Source: Argentina anserina (lineage: Eukaryota; Streptophyta; Magnoliopsida; Rosales; Rosaceae). Taken from it: a stretch of DNA of 64,000 nt. The position numbers were made by a program, and so were the translations under genes. The DNA is taken from the NCBI RefSeq assembly GCF_933775445.1, contig NW_026089480.1:248001-312000 (forward strand), read 5' to 3'. Positions 15,246 through 29,709 of the stretch are shown here, one piece after another. Numbering within the stretch: the stretch's first letter is position 1; each line of letters starts with the position of its first letter. Under the pieces are notes generated by a model. That model worked only from the letters and a program-made list of their open reading frames with translations. It was not told the origin of the DNA and did no database searches.

Positions 15246-18200
15246 AAGCCTTACAGAAAGAAACTCAAACGAGAAATGAAAAGATACATAATTGGAATAG
15301 TAAAGATACGCATACGATGTAAAGATACACAATCGGAATAGTAAAGATACGCAAACGATGTAAAGATACTCAGTTTGAAAGAAACACACTCCCACACTTG
15401 CAAAACTCTCAAATACAATAGAAACTCGCATCAAAAGCCTTACAGAAAGATACTCAAACGAGAAATGAAAAGATACACAATTGGAATAGTAAAAATACGC
15501 AAACGATGTAAAGATACACAATTGGAATAGTAAAGATACGCAAACGATGTAAAGATACTCAGTTTGAAAGAAACACACTCCCACACTTGCAAAACTCTCA
15601 AATACAATAGAAACTCGCATCAGAAGCCTTACAGAAAGATACTCAAACGAGAAATGAAAAGATACACAATTGGAATAGTAAAGATACGCATACGATGTAA
15701 AGATACACAATTGGAATAGTAAAGATACGCAAACGATGTAAAGATACTCAGTTTGAAAGAAACACACTCCCACACTTGCAAAACTCTCAAATTCAATAGA
15801 AACTCGCATCAGAAAGCCTTACAGAAATATACTTAAACGAGAAATGAAAAGATACACAATTGGAATAGTAAAGATACGCAAACGATGTAAAGATACACAA
15901 TTGGAATAGTAAAGATACGCAAACGATGTAAAGATACTCAGTTTCAAAGAAACACACTCCCACACTTGCAAAACTCTCAAATACAATAGAAACTCGCATC
16001 AGAAAGCCTTACAGAAAGAAACTCAAACGAGAAATGAAAAGATACATAATTGGAATAGTAAAGATACGCATACGATGTAAAGATACACAATCGGAATAGT
16101 AAAGATACGCAAACGATGTAAAGATACTCAGTTTGAAAGAAACACACTCCCACACTTGCAAAACTCTAAAATACAATAGAAACTCGCATCAAAAGCCTTA
16201 CAGAAAGATACTCAAACGAGAAATGAAAAGATACACAATTGGAATAGTAAAGATACGCAAACGATGTAAAGATACACAATTGGAATAGTAAAGATACGCA
16301 AACGATGTAAAGATACACAATTGGAATAGTAAAGATACGCAAACGATGTAAAGATACTCAGTTTGAAAGAAACACACTCCCACACTTGCAAAACTCTCAA
16401 ATACAATAGAAACTCGCATCAGAAGCCTTACAGAAAAAAACTCAAACGAGAAATGAAAAGATAAACAATTGAAATAGTAAAGATACGCAAACGATGTAAA
16501 GATACTCAATTGGAATAGTAAAGATACGCAAACGATGTAAAGATACTCAATTGGAATAGTAAAGATACGCAAACGATATAAAGATCTCAGTTTGAAAGAA
16601 ACACAAATCCACACTTGCAAAACTCTCAAATACAATAGAAACTCGCATCAGAAAGCCTTACAGAAAGAAACTCAAACGAGAAATGAAAAGATACACAATT
16701 GGAATAGTAAAGATACGCATACGATGTAAAGATACACAATCGGAATAGTAAAGATACGCAAACGATGTAAAGATACTCAGTTTGAAAGAAACACACTCCC
16801 ACACTTGCAAAACTCTCAAATTCAATAGAAACTCGCATCAGAAAGCCTTACAGAAATATACTTAAACGAGAAATGAAAAGATACACAATTGGAATAGTAA
16901 AGATACGCAAACGATGTAAAGATACACAATTGGAATAGTAAAGATACGCAAACGATGTAAAGATACACAAGTGGAATAGTAAAGATACGCAAACGATGTA
17001 AAGATCTCAGTTTGAAAGAAACACACACCCACACTTGCAAAACTCTCAAATACAATAGAAACTCGCATCAGAAAGCCTTACAGAAAGACACTGAAACGAG
17101 AAATGAAAAGATACACAATTGGAATAGTAAAGATACGCAAACGATATAAAGATACTCAGTTTGAAAGAAACACACTCCCACACTTGCAAAACTCTCAAAT
17201 ACAATAGAAACTCGCATCAGAAAGCCTTACAGAAAGATACTCAAACGAGAAATGTAAAGATACACAATTGGAATAGTAAAGATACGCAAACGATGTAAAG
17301 ATACACAATTGGAATAGTAAAGATACGCAAACGATGTAAAGATACTTAGTTTGAAAGAAACACACTCCCACACTTGCAAAACTCTCAAATACAATAGAAA
17401 CTCGCATCAAAAGCCTTACAGAAAGATACTCAAACGAGAAATGAAAAGATACACAATTGGAATAGTAAAAATACGCAAACGATGTAAAGATACACAATTG
17501 GAATAGTAAAGATACGCAAACGATGTAAAGATACTCAGTTTGAAAGAAACACACTCCCACACTTGCAAAACTCTCAAATACAATAGAAACTCGCATCAGA
17601 AGCCTTACAGAAAGATACTCAAACGAGAAATGAAAAGATACACAATTGGAATAGTAAAGATACGCATACGATGTAAAGATACACAATTGGAATAGTAAAG
17701 ATACGCAAACGATGTAAAGATACTCAGTTTGAAAGAAACACACTCCCACACTTGCAAAACTCTCAAATTCAATAGAAACTCGCATCAGAAAGCCTTACAG
17801 AAATATACTTAAACGAGAAATGAAAAGATACACAATTGGAATAGTAAAGATACGCAAACGATGTAAAGATACACAATTGGAATAGTAAAGATACGCAAAC
17901 GATGTAAAGATACTCAGTTTGAAAGAAACACACTCCCACACTTGCAAAACTCTCAAATACAATAGAAACTCGCATCAGAAAGCCTTACAGAAAGAAACTC
18001 AAACGAGAAATGAAAAGATACATAATTGGAATAGTAAAGATACGCATACGATGTAAAGATACACAATCGGAATAGTAAAGATACGCAAACGATGTAAAGA
18101 TACTCAGTTTGAAAGAAACACACTCCCACACTTGCAAAACTCTAAAATACAATAGAAACTCGCATCAAAAGCCTTACAGAAAGATACTCAAACGAGAAAT

Positions 18201-21200
18201 GAAAAGATACATAATTGGAATAGTAAAGATACGCATACGATGTAAAGATACACAATCGGAATAGTAAAGATACGCAAACGATGTAAAGATACTCAGTTTG
18301 AAAGAAACACACTCCCACACTTGCAAAACTCTAAAATACAATAGAAACTCGCATCAAAAGCCTTACAGAAAGATACTCAAACGAGAAATGAAAAGATACA
18401 CAATTGGAATAGTAAAGATACGCAAACGATGTAAAGATACACAATTGGAATAGTAAAGATACGCAAACGATGTAAAGATACTCAGTTTGAAAGAAACACA
18501 CTCCCACACTTGCAAAACTCTCAAATACAATAAAAACTCGCATCAGAAGCCTTACAGAAAAAAACTCAAACGAGAAATGAAAAGATAAACAATTGAAATA
18601 GTAAAGATACGCAAACGATGTAAAGATACTCAATTGGAATAGTAAAGATACGCAAACGATGTAAAGATACTCAATTGGAATAGTAAAGATACGCAAACGA
18701 TATAAAGATCTCAGTTTGAAAGAAACACACACCCACACTTGCAAAACTCTCAAATACAATAGAAACTCGCATCAGAAAGCCTTACAGAAAGAAACTCAAA
18801 CGAGAAATGAAAAGATACACAATTGGAATAGTAAAGATACGCATACGATGTAAAGATACACAATCGGAATAGTAAAGATACGCAAACGATGTAAAGATAC
18901 TCAGTTTGAAAGAAACACACTCCCACACTTGCAAAACTCTCAAATTCAATAGAAACTCGCATCAGAAAGCCTTACAGAAATATACTTAAACGAGAAATGA
19001 AAAGATACACAATTGGAATAGTAAAGATACGCAAACGATGTAAAGATACACAAGTGGAATAGTAAAGATACGCAAACGATGTAAAGATCTCAGTTTGAAA
19101 GAAACACACACCCACACTTGCAAAACTCTCAAATACAATAGAAACTCGCATCAGAAAGCCTTACAGAAAGACACTGAAACGAGAAATGAAAAGATACACA
19201 ATTGGAATAGTAAAGATACGCAAACGATATAAAGATACTCAGTTTGAAAGAAACACACTCCCACACTTGCAAAACTCTCAAATACAATAGAAACTCGCAT
19301 CAGAAAGCCTTACAGAAAGATACTCAAACGAGAAATGTAAAGATACACAATTGGAATAGTAAAGATACGCAAACGATGTAAAGATACACAATTGGAATAG
19401 TAAAGATACGCAAACGATGTAAAGATACTCAGTTTGAAAGAAACACACTCCCACACTTGCAAAACTCTCAAATTCAATAGAAACTCGCATCAGAAAGCCT
19501 TACAGAAAGACACTGAAACGAGAAATGAAAAGATACACAATTGGCATAGTAAAGATATGCAAACGATGTAAAGATACTCAGTTTGAAAGAAACACACTCC
19601 CACACTTGCAAAACTCTCAAATACAATAGAAACTCGCATCAGAAGCCTTACAGAAAGATACTTAAACGAGAAATGAAAAGATACACAATTGGAATAGTAA
19701 AGATACGCAAATGATGTAAAGATACACAATTGGAATAGTAAAGATACGCAAACGATGTAAAGATACTCAGTTTGAAAGAAACACACTCCCACACTTGCAA
19801 AACTCTCAAATACAATAGAAACTCGCATCAGAAAGCCTTACAGAAAGAAACTCAGACGAGAAATGAAAAGATACACAATTGGAATAGTAAAGATACGCAA
19901 ACGATGTAAAGATACTCAATTGGAATAGTAAAGATACGCAAACGATATAAAGATACTCAGTTTGAAAGAAACACACTCCCACACTTGCAAAACTCTCAAA
20001 TACAATAGAAACTCGCATCAGAAAGCCTTACAGAAAGATACTCAAACGAGAAATGTAAAGATACACAATTGGAATAGTAAAGATACGCAAACGATGTAAA
20101 GATACACAATTGGAATAGTAAAGATACGCAAACGATGTAAAGATACTTAGTTTGAAAGAAACACACTCCCACACTTGCAAAACTCTCAAATACAATAGAA
20201 ACTCGCATCAAAAGCCTTACAGAAAGATACTCAAACGAGAAATGAAAAGATACACAATTGGAATAGTAAAAATACGCGAACGATGTAAAGATACACAATT
20301 GGAATAGTAAAGATACGCAAACGATGTAAAGATACTCAGTTTGAAAGAAACACACTCCCACACTTGCAAAACTCTCAAATACAATAGAAACTCGCATCAG
20401 AAGCCTTACAGAAAGATACTCAAACGAGAAATGAAAAGATACACAATTGGAATAGTAAAGATACGCATACGATGTAAAGATACACAATTGGAATAGTAAA
20501 GATACGCAAACGATGTAAAGATACTCAGTTTGAAAGAAACACACTCCCACACTTGCAAAACTCTCAAATTCAATAGAAACTCGCATCAGAAAGCCTTACA
20601 GAAATATACTTAAACGAGAAATGAAAAGATACACAATTGGAATAGTAAAGATACGCAAACGATGTAAAGATACACAATTGGAATAGTAAAGATACGCAAA
20701 CGATGTAAAGATACTCAGTTTGAAAGAAACACACTCCCACACTTGCAAAACTCTCAAATACAATAGAAACTCGCATCAGAAAGCCTTACAGAAAGAAACT
20801 CAAACGAGAAATGAAAAGATACATAATTGGAATAGTAAAGATACGCATACGATGTAAAGATACACAATCGGAATAGTAAAGATACGCAAACGATGTAAAG
20901 ATACTCAGTTTGAAAGAAACACACTCCCACACTTGCAAAACTCTCAAATTCAATAGAAACTCGCATCAGAAAGCCTTACAGAAATATACTTAAACGAGAA
21001 ATGAAAAGATACACAATTGGAATAGTAAAGATACGCAAACGATGTAAAGATACACAATTGGAATAGTAAAGATACGCAAACGATGTAAAGATACACAATT
21101 GGAATAGTAAAGATACGCAAACGATGTAAAGATACTCAGTTTGAAAGAAACACACTCCCACACTTGCAAAACTCTCAAATACAATAGAAACTCGCATCAG

Positions 21201-24200
21201 AAGCCTTACAGAAAGATACTCAAACGAGAAATGAAAAGATAAACAATTGAAATAGTAAAGATACGCAAACGATGTAAAGATACACAATTGGAATAGTAAA
21301 GATACGCAAACGATGTAAAGATACTTAGTTTGAAAGAAACACACTTCCACACTTGCAAAACTCTCAAATACAATAGAAACTCGCATCAAAAGCCTTACAG
21401 AAAGATACTCAAACGAGAAATGAAAAGATACACAATTGGAATAGTAAAGATACGCAAACGATGTAAAGATACACAATTGGAATAGTAAAGATACGCAAAC
21501 GATGTAAAGATACACAAGTGGAATAGTAAAGATACGCAAACGATGTAAAGATCTCAGTTTGAAAGAAACACACACCCACACTTGCAAAACTCTGAAATAC
21601 AATAGAAACTCGCATCAGAAGCCTTACAGAAAGATACTTAAACGAGAAATGAAAAGATACACAATTGGAATAATAAAGATACGCAAATGATGTAAAGATA
21701 CACAATTGGAATAGTAAAGATACGCAAACGATGTAAAGATACTCAGTTTGAAAGAAACACACTCCCACACTTGCAAAACTCTCAAATACAATAGAAACTC
21801 GCATCAGAAAGCCTTACAGAAAGAAACTCAAACGAGAAATGAAAAGATACACAATTGGAATAGTAAAGATACGCAAACGATGTAAAGATACTCAATTGGA
21901 ATGGTAAAGATACGCAAACGATGTAAAGATACTCAGTTTGAAAGAAACACACTCCCACACTTGCAAAACTCTCAAATACAATAGAAACTCGCATCAAAAG
22001 CCTTACAGAAAGATACTCAAACGAGAAATGAAAAGATACACAATTGGAATAGTAAAAATACGCAAACGATGTAAAGATACACAATTGGAATATTAAAGAT
22101 ACGCAAACGATGTAAAGATACTCAGTTTGAAAGAAACACACTCCCACACTTGCAAAACTCTAAAATACAATAGAAACTCGCATCAAAAGCCTTACAGAAA
22201 GATACTCAAACGAGAAATGAAAAGATACAAATTGGAATAGTAAAGATACGCAAACGATGTAAAGATACACAATTGGAATAGTAAAGATACGCAAACGATG
22301 TAAAGATACACAATTGGAATAGTAAAGATACGCAAACGATGTAAAGATACTCAGTTTGAAAGAAACACACTCCCACACTTGCAAAACTCTCAAATACAAT
22401 AGAAACTCGCATCAGAAGCCTTACAGAAAAAAACTCAAACGAGAAATGAAAAGATAAACAATTGAAATAGTAAAGATACGCAAACGATGTAAAGATACTC
22501 AATTGGAATAGTAAAGATACGCAAACGATGTAAAGATACTCAATTGGAATAGTAAAGATACGCAAACGATATAAAGATCTCAGTTTGAAAGAAACACACA
22601 CCCACACTTGCAAAACTCTCAAATACAATAGAAACTCGCATCAGAAAGCCTTACAGAAAGAAACTCAAACGAGAAATGAAAAGATACACAATTGGAATAG
22701 TAAAGATACGCATACGATGTAAAGATACACAATCGGAATAGTAAAGATACGCAAACGATGTAAAGATACTCAGTTTGAAAGAAACACACTCCCACACTTG
22801 CAAAACTCTCAAATTCAATAGAAACTCGCATCAGAAAGCCTTACAGAAATATACTTAAACGAGAAATGAAAAGATACACAATTGGAATAGTATAGATACG
22901 CAAACGATGTAAAGATACACAATTGGAATAGTAAAGATACGCAAACGATGTAAAGATACTCAGTTTGAAAGAAACACACTCCCACACTTGCAAAACTCTC
23001 AAATACAATAGAAACTCGCATCAGAAAGCCTTACAGAAAGATACTCAAACGAGAAATGTAAAGATACACAATTGGAATAGTAAAGATACGCAAACGATGT
23101 AAAGATACACAATTGGAATAGTAAAGATACGCAAACGATGTAAAGATACTCAGTTTGAAAGAAACACACTCCCACACTTGCAAAACTCTCAAATTCAATA
23201 GAAACTCGCATCAGAAAGCCTTACAGAAAGACACTGAAACGAGAAATGAAAAGATACACAATTGGAATAGTAAAGATATGCAAACGATGTAAAGATACTC
23301 AGTTTGAAAGAAACACACTCCCACACTTGCAAAACTCTCAAATACAATAGAAACTCGCATCAGAAAGCCTTACAGAAAGAAACTCAAACGAGAAATGAAA
23401 AGATACACAATTGGAATAGTAAAGATACGCAAACGATGTAAAGATACTCAATTGGAATAGTAAAGATACGCAAACGATATAAAGATACTCAGTTTGAAAG
23501 AAACACACTCCCACACTTGCAAAACTCTCAAATACAATAGAAACTCGCATCAGAAAGCCTTACAGAAAGATACTCAAACGAGAAATGTAAAGATACACAA
23601 TTGGAATAGTAAAGATACGCAAACGATGTAAAGATACACAATTGGAATAGTAAAGATACGCAAACGATGTAAAGATACTCAGTTTGAAAGAAACACACTC
23701 CCACACTTGCAAAACTCTCAAATTCAATAGAGACTCGCATCAGAAATCCTTACAGAAAGATACTCAAACGAGAAATGTAAAGATACACAATTGGAATAGT
23801 AAAGATACGCAAATGATGTAAAGATACACAATTGGAATAGTAAAGATACGCAAACGATGTAAAGATACTCAGTTTGAAAGAAACACACTCCCACACTTGC
23901 AAAACTCTCAAATTCAATAGAAACTCGCATCAGAAAGCCTTACAGAAAGATACTGAAACGAGAAATGAAAAGATACACAATTGGAATAGTAAAGATATGC
24001 AAACGATGTAAAGATACTCAGTTTGAAAGAAACACACTCCCACACTTGCAAAACTCTGAAATACAATAGAAACTAGCATCAGAAGCCTTACAGAAAGATA
24101 CTTAAACGAGAAATGAAAAGATACACAATTGGAATAGTAAAGATACGCAAACGATGTAAAGATAGACAATTGGAATAGTAAAGATACGCAAACGATGTAA

Positions 24201-24440
24201 AGATACTCAGTTTGAAAGAAACACACTCCCACACTTGCAAAACTCTCAAATACAATAGAAACTCGCATCAGAAGCCTTACAGAAAGATACTCAAACGAGA
24301 AATAAAAAGATACACAATTGGAATAGTAAAGATACGCAAACGATGTAAAGATACACAATTGGAATAGTAAAGATACGCAAACGATGTAAAGATACTCAGT
24401 TTGAAAGAAACACACTCCCACACTTGCAAAACTCTCAAAT

Positions 24441-27400
24441 ACAATAGAAACCCGCATCAGAAGCCTTACAGAAAGATACTCAAACGAGAAATGAAAAGAT
24501 ACACAATTGGAATAGTAAAGATACGCAAACGATGTAAAGATACACAATTGGAATAGTAAAGATACGCAAACGATGTAAAGATACACAATTGGAATAGTAA
24601 AGATACGCAAACGATGTAAAGATACTCAGTTTGAGAGAAACACACTCCCACACTTGCAAAACTCTCAAATACAATAGAAACCCGCATCAGAAGCCTTACA
24701 GAAAGATACTCAAACGAGAAATGAAAAGATACACAATTGGAATAGTAAAGATACGCAAACGATGTAAAGATACTCAGTTTGAAAGAAACACACTCCCACA
24801 CTTGCAAAACTCTTAAATACAATAGAAACTCGCATCAGAAGCCTTACAGAAAGATACTCAAACGAGAAATGAAAAGATACACAATTGGAATAGTAAAGAT
24901 ACGCAAACGATGTAAAGATACTCAGTTTGAAAGAAACACACTCCCACACTTGCAAAACTCTCAAATACAATAAAAACCCGCATCAGAAGCCTTACAGAAA
25001 GATACTCAAACGAGAAATGAAAAGATACACAATTGGAATAGTAAAGATACGCAAACGATGTAAAGATACACAATTGGAATAGTAAAGATACGCAAACGAT
25101 GTAAAGATACTCAGTTTGAAAGAAACACACTCCCACACTTGCAAAACTCTCAAATACAATAGAAACCCGCATCAGAAGCCTTACAGAAAGATACTCAAAC
25201 GAGAAATGAAAAGATACACAATTGGAATAGTAAAGATACGCAAACGATGTAAAGATACACAATTGGAATAGTAAAGATACGCAAACGATGTAAAGATACA
25301 CAATTGGAATAGTAAAGATACGCAAACGATGTAAAGATACTCAGTTTGAGAGAAACACACTCCCACACTTGCAAAACTCTCAAATACAATAGAAACCCGC
25401 ATCAGAAGCCTTACAGAAAGATACTCAAACGAGAAATGAAAAGATACACAATTGGAATAGTAAAGATACGCAAACGATGTAAAGATACTCAGTTTGAAAG
25501 AAACACACTCCCACACTTGCAAAACTCTTAAATACAATAGAAACTCGCATCAGAAGCCTTACAGAAAGATACTCAAACGAGAAATGAAAAGATACACAAT
25601 TGGAATAGTAAAGATACGCAAACGATGTAAAGATACACAATTGGAATAGTAAAGATACGCAAACGATGTAAAGATACTCAGTTTGAAAGAAACACACTCC
25701 CACACTTGCAAAACTCTCAAATTCAATAGAAACTCGCATCAGAAAGCCTTACAGAAAGACACTGAAACGAGAAATGAAAAGATACACAATTGGAATAGTA
25801 AAGATATGCAAACGATGTAAAGATACTCAGTTTGAAAGAAACACACTCCAACACTTGCAAAACTCTCAAATACAATAGAAACCCGCATCAGAAGCCTTAC
25901 AGAAAGATACTCAAACGAGAAATGAAAAGATACACAATTGGAATAGTAAAGATACGCAAACGATGTAAAGATACACAATTGGAATAGTAAAGATACGCAA
26001 ACGATGTAAAGATACTCAGTTTGAAAGAAACACACTCCCACACTTGCAAAACTCTTAAATACAATAGAAACTCGCATCAGAAGCCTTACAGAAAGATACT
26101 CAAACGAGAAATGAAAAGATACACAATTGGAATAGTAAAGATACGCAAACGATGTAAAGATACTCAGTTTGAAAGAAACACACTCCAACACTTGCAAAAC
26201 TCTCAAATACAATAGAAACCCGCATCAGAAGCCTTACAGAAAGATACTCAAACGAGAAATGAAAAGATACACAATTGGAATAGTAAAGATACGCAAACGA
26301 TGTAAAGATACACAATTGGAATAGTAAAGATACGCAAACGATGTAAAGATACTCAGTTTGAAAGAAACACACTCCCACACTTGCAAAACTCTCAAATACA
26401 ATAGAAACCCGCATCAGAAGCCTTACAGAAAGATACTCAAACGAGAAATGAAAAGATACACAATTGGAATAGTAAAGATACGCAAACGATGTAAAGATAC
26501 ACAATTGGAATAGTAAATATACGCAAACGATGTAAAGATACACAATTGGAATAGTAAAGATACGCAAACGATGTAAAGATACTCAGTTTGAGAGAAACAC
26601 ACTCCCACACTTGCAAAACTCTCAAATACAATAGAAACCCGCATCAGAAGCCTTACAGAAAGATACTCAAACGAGAAATGAAAAGATACACAATTGGAAT
26701 AGTAAAGATACGCAAACGATGTAAAGATACTCAGTTTGAAAGAAACACACTCCCACAATTGCAAAACTCTTAAATACAATAGAAACTCGCATCAGAAGCC
26801 TTACAGAAAGATACTCAAACGAGAAATGAAAAGATACACAATTGGAATAGTAAAGATACGCAAACGATGTAAAGATACACAATTGGAATAGTAAAGATAC
26901 GCAAACGATGTAAAGATACTCAGTTTGAAAGAAACACACTCCCACACTTGCAAAACTCTCAAATACAATAGAAACCCGCATCAGAAGCCTTACAGAAAGA
27001 TACTCAAACGAGAAATGAAAAGGTACACAATTGGAATAGTAAAGATACGCAAACGATGTAAAGATACACAATTGGAATAGTAAAGATACGCAAACGATGT
27101 AAAGATACTCAGTTTGAAAGAAACACACTCCCACACTTGCAAAACTCTCAAATTCAATAGAAACTGGCATCAGAAAGCCTTACAGAAAGATACTCAAACG
27201 AGAAATGAAAAGATACACATTGGAATAGTAAAGATACGCAAACGATGTAAAGATACACAATTGGAATAGTAAAGATACGCAAACGATGTAAAGATACTCA
27301 GTTTGAAAGAAACACACTCCCACACTTGCAAAACTCTCAAATACAATAGAAACTCGCATCAGAAGCCTTACAGAAAGATACTCAAACGAGAAATAAAAAG

Positions 27401-28180
27401 ATACACAATTGGAATAGTAAAGATACGCAAACGATGTAAAGATACACAATTGGAATAGTAAAGATACGCAAACGATGTAAAGATACTCAGTTTGAAAGAA
27501 ACACACTCCCACACTTGCAAAACTCTCAAATACAATAGAAACCCGCATCAGAAGCCTTACAGAAAGATACTCAAACGAGAAATGAAAAGATACACAATTG
27601 GAATAGTAAAGATACGCAAACGATGTAAAGATACACAATTGGAATAGTAAAGATACGCAAACGATGTAAAGATACACAATTGGAATAGTAAAGATACGCA
27701 AACGATGTAAAGATACACAATTGGAATAGTAAAGATACGCAAACGATGTAAAGATACTCAGTTTGAGAGAAACACACTCCCACACTTGCAAAACTCTCAA
27801 ATACAATAGAAACCCGCATCAGAAGCCTTACAGAAAGATACTCAAACGAGAAATGAAAAGATACACAATTGGAATAGTAAAGATACGCAAACGATGTAAA
27901 GATACTCAGTTTGAAAGAAACACACTCCCACACTTGCAAAACTCTCAAATACAATAGAAACTCGCATCAGAAGCCTTACAACAAGATACTCAAACGAGAA
28001 ATGAAAAGATACACATTGGAATAGTAAAGATACGCAAACGATGTAAAGATACACAATTGGAATAGTAAAGATACGCAAACGATGTAAAGATACACAATTG
28101 GAATAGTAAAGAGACGCAAACGATGTAAAGATACTCAGTTTGAAAGAAACACACTCCCACACTTGCAAAACTCTCAAATT
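24441..28180. repeat. Satellite domain B
   Basis: Marked by AAACCCGCATCAG, CTCTTAAATAC and TTTGAGAGAAAC variants. Single-module 148-bp units are frequent here. A 715-bp periodicity (189 + 230 + 148 + 148) relates 24305-24920 to 25020-25635, and a further related copy starts near 26423. Edges are approximate. Confidence 0.75.
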
Positions 28181-28639
28181 CAATAGAAACTCGCATCAGA
28201 AAGCCTTACAGAAAGACACTGAAACGAGAAATGAAAAGATACACAATTGGAATAGTAAAGATACGCAAACGATGTAAAGATACACAATTGGAATAGTAAA
28301 GATACGCAAACGATGTAAAGATACTCAGTTTGAAAGAAACACACTCCCACACTTGCAAAACTCTCAAATTCAATAGAAACTCGCATCAGAAAGCCTTACA
28401 GAAAGACACTGAAACGAGAAATGAAAAGATACACTATTGGAATAGTAAAGATATGCAAACGATGTAAAGATACTCAGTTTGAAAGAAACACACTCCCACA
28501 CTTGCAAAACTCTCAAATTCAATAGAAACTCGCATCAGAAAGCCTTACAGAAAGACACTGAAACGAGAAATGAAAAGATACACAATTGGAATAGTAAAGA
28601 TACGCAAACGATGTAAAGATACACAATTGGAATAGTAAA

Positions 28640-28685
28640 GATACGCAAACGATAAATGAAAAGATACACAAACGAGAAATGAAAA
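28640..28685 (+). repeat. Hybrid satellite junction, type 1
   Basis: A short module starts normally (GATACGCAAACGAT) but ends as the tail of the long module (AAATGAAAA), followed by an extra GATACACAAACGAGAAATG tail. It looks like crossing over between the homologous 19-bp and tail submotifs. A matching copy is at 38391. Confidence 0.85.
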
Positions 28686-29709
28686 GATACACAATTGGAA
28701 TAGTAAAGATACGCAAACGATGTAAAGATACACAATTGGAATAGTAAAGATACGCAAACGATGTAAAGATACACAATTGGAATAGTAAAGAGACGCAAAC
28801 GATGTAAAGATACTCAGTTTGAAAGAAACACACTCCCACACTTGCAAAACTCTCAAATTCAATAGAAACTCGCATCAGAAAGCCTTACAGAAAGATACTC
28901 AAACGTGAAATGAAAAGATACACAATTGGAATAGTATAGATACGCAAACGATGTAAAGATACTCAGTTTGAAAGAAACACACTCCCACACTTGCAAAACT
29001 CTCAAATTCAATAGAAACTCACATCAAAAAGCCTTACAGAAAGACACTGAAACGAGAAATGAAAAGATACACAATTGGAATAGTAAAGATACGCAAACGA
29101 TGTAAAGATACACAATTGGAATAGTAAAGAGACGCAAACGATGTAAAGATACTCAGTTTGAAAGAAACACACTCCCACACTTGCAAAACTCTCAAATTCA
29201 ATAGAAACTCGCATCAGAAAGCCTTACAGAAAGACACTGAAACGAGAAATGAAAAGATACACAATTGGAATAGTAAAGATACGCAAACGATGTAAAGATA
29301 CACAATTGGAATAGTAAAGATACGCAAACGATGTAAAGATACTCAGTTTGAAAGAAACACACTCCCACACTTGCAAAACTCTCAAATTCAATAGAAACTC
29401 GCATCAGAAAGCCTTACAGAAAGACACTGAAACGAGAAATGAAAAGATACACTATTGGAATAGTAAAGATATGCAAACGATGTAAAGATACTCAGTTTGA
29501 AAGAAACACACTCCCACACTTGCAAAACTCTCAAATTCAATAGAAACTCGCATCAGAAAGCCTTACAGAAAGACACTGAACCGAGAAATGAAAAGATACA
29601 CAATTGGAATAGTAAAGATACGCAAACGATGTAAAGATACACAATTGGAATAGTAAAGATACGTAAACGATGTAAAGATACACAATTGGAATAGTAAAGA
29701 GACGCAAAC

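Larger units (their letters stand above)
1..24440. repeat. Satellite domain A
   Basis: Domain defined by variants rare or absent later: GATACTCAATTGG in place of GATACACAATTGG, CGATATAAAG in place of CGATGTAAAG, a 2-bp deletion giving AAAGATCTCAG, CGCATACGATG, and GAAACTCAAACG. It is a mosaic of mostly two-module and three-module units with many large duplications. The right edge is approximate: the last GATACTCAATTGG is near 23446 and the CCCGCATCAG variant of the next domain starts near 24451. Confidence 0.8.

Noticed and set aside
24631..24816. Short plus-strand frames rich in Lys and Arg (also at 24779, 25346, 26021, 26588, 27763, 37198, 52556, 54688, 57012)
   Set aside because: They occur wherever single-module or hybrid units remove a stop in the A-rich strand. 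They recur only with the repeat and have no independent gene signature.
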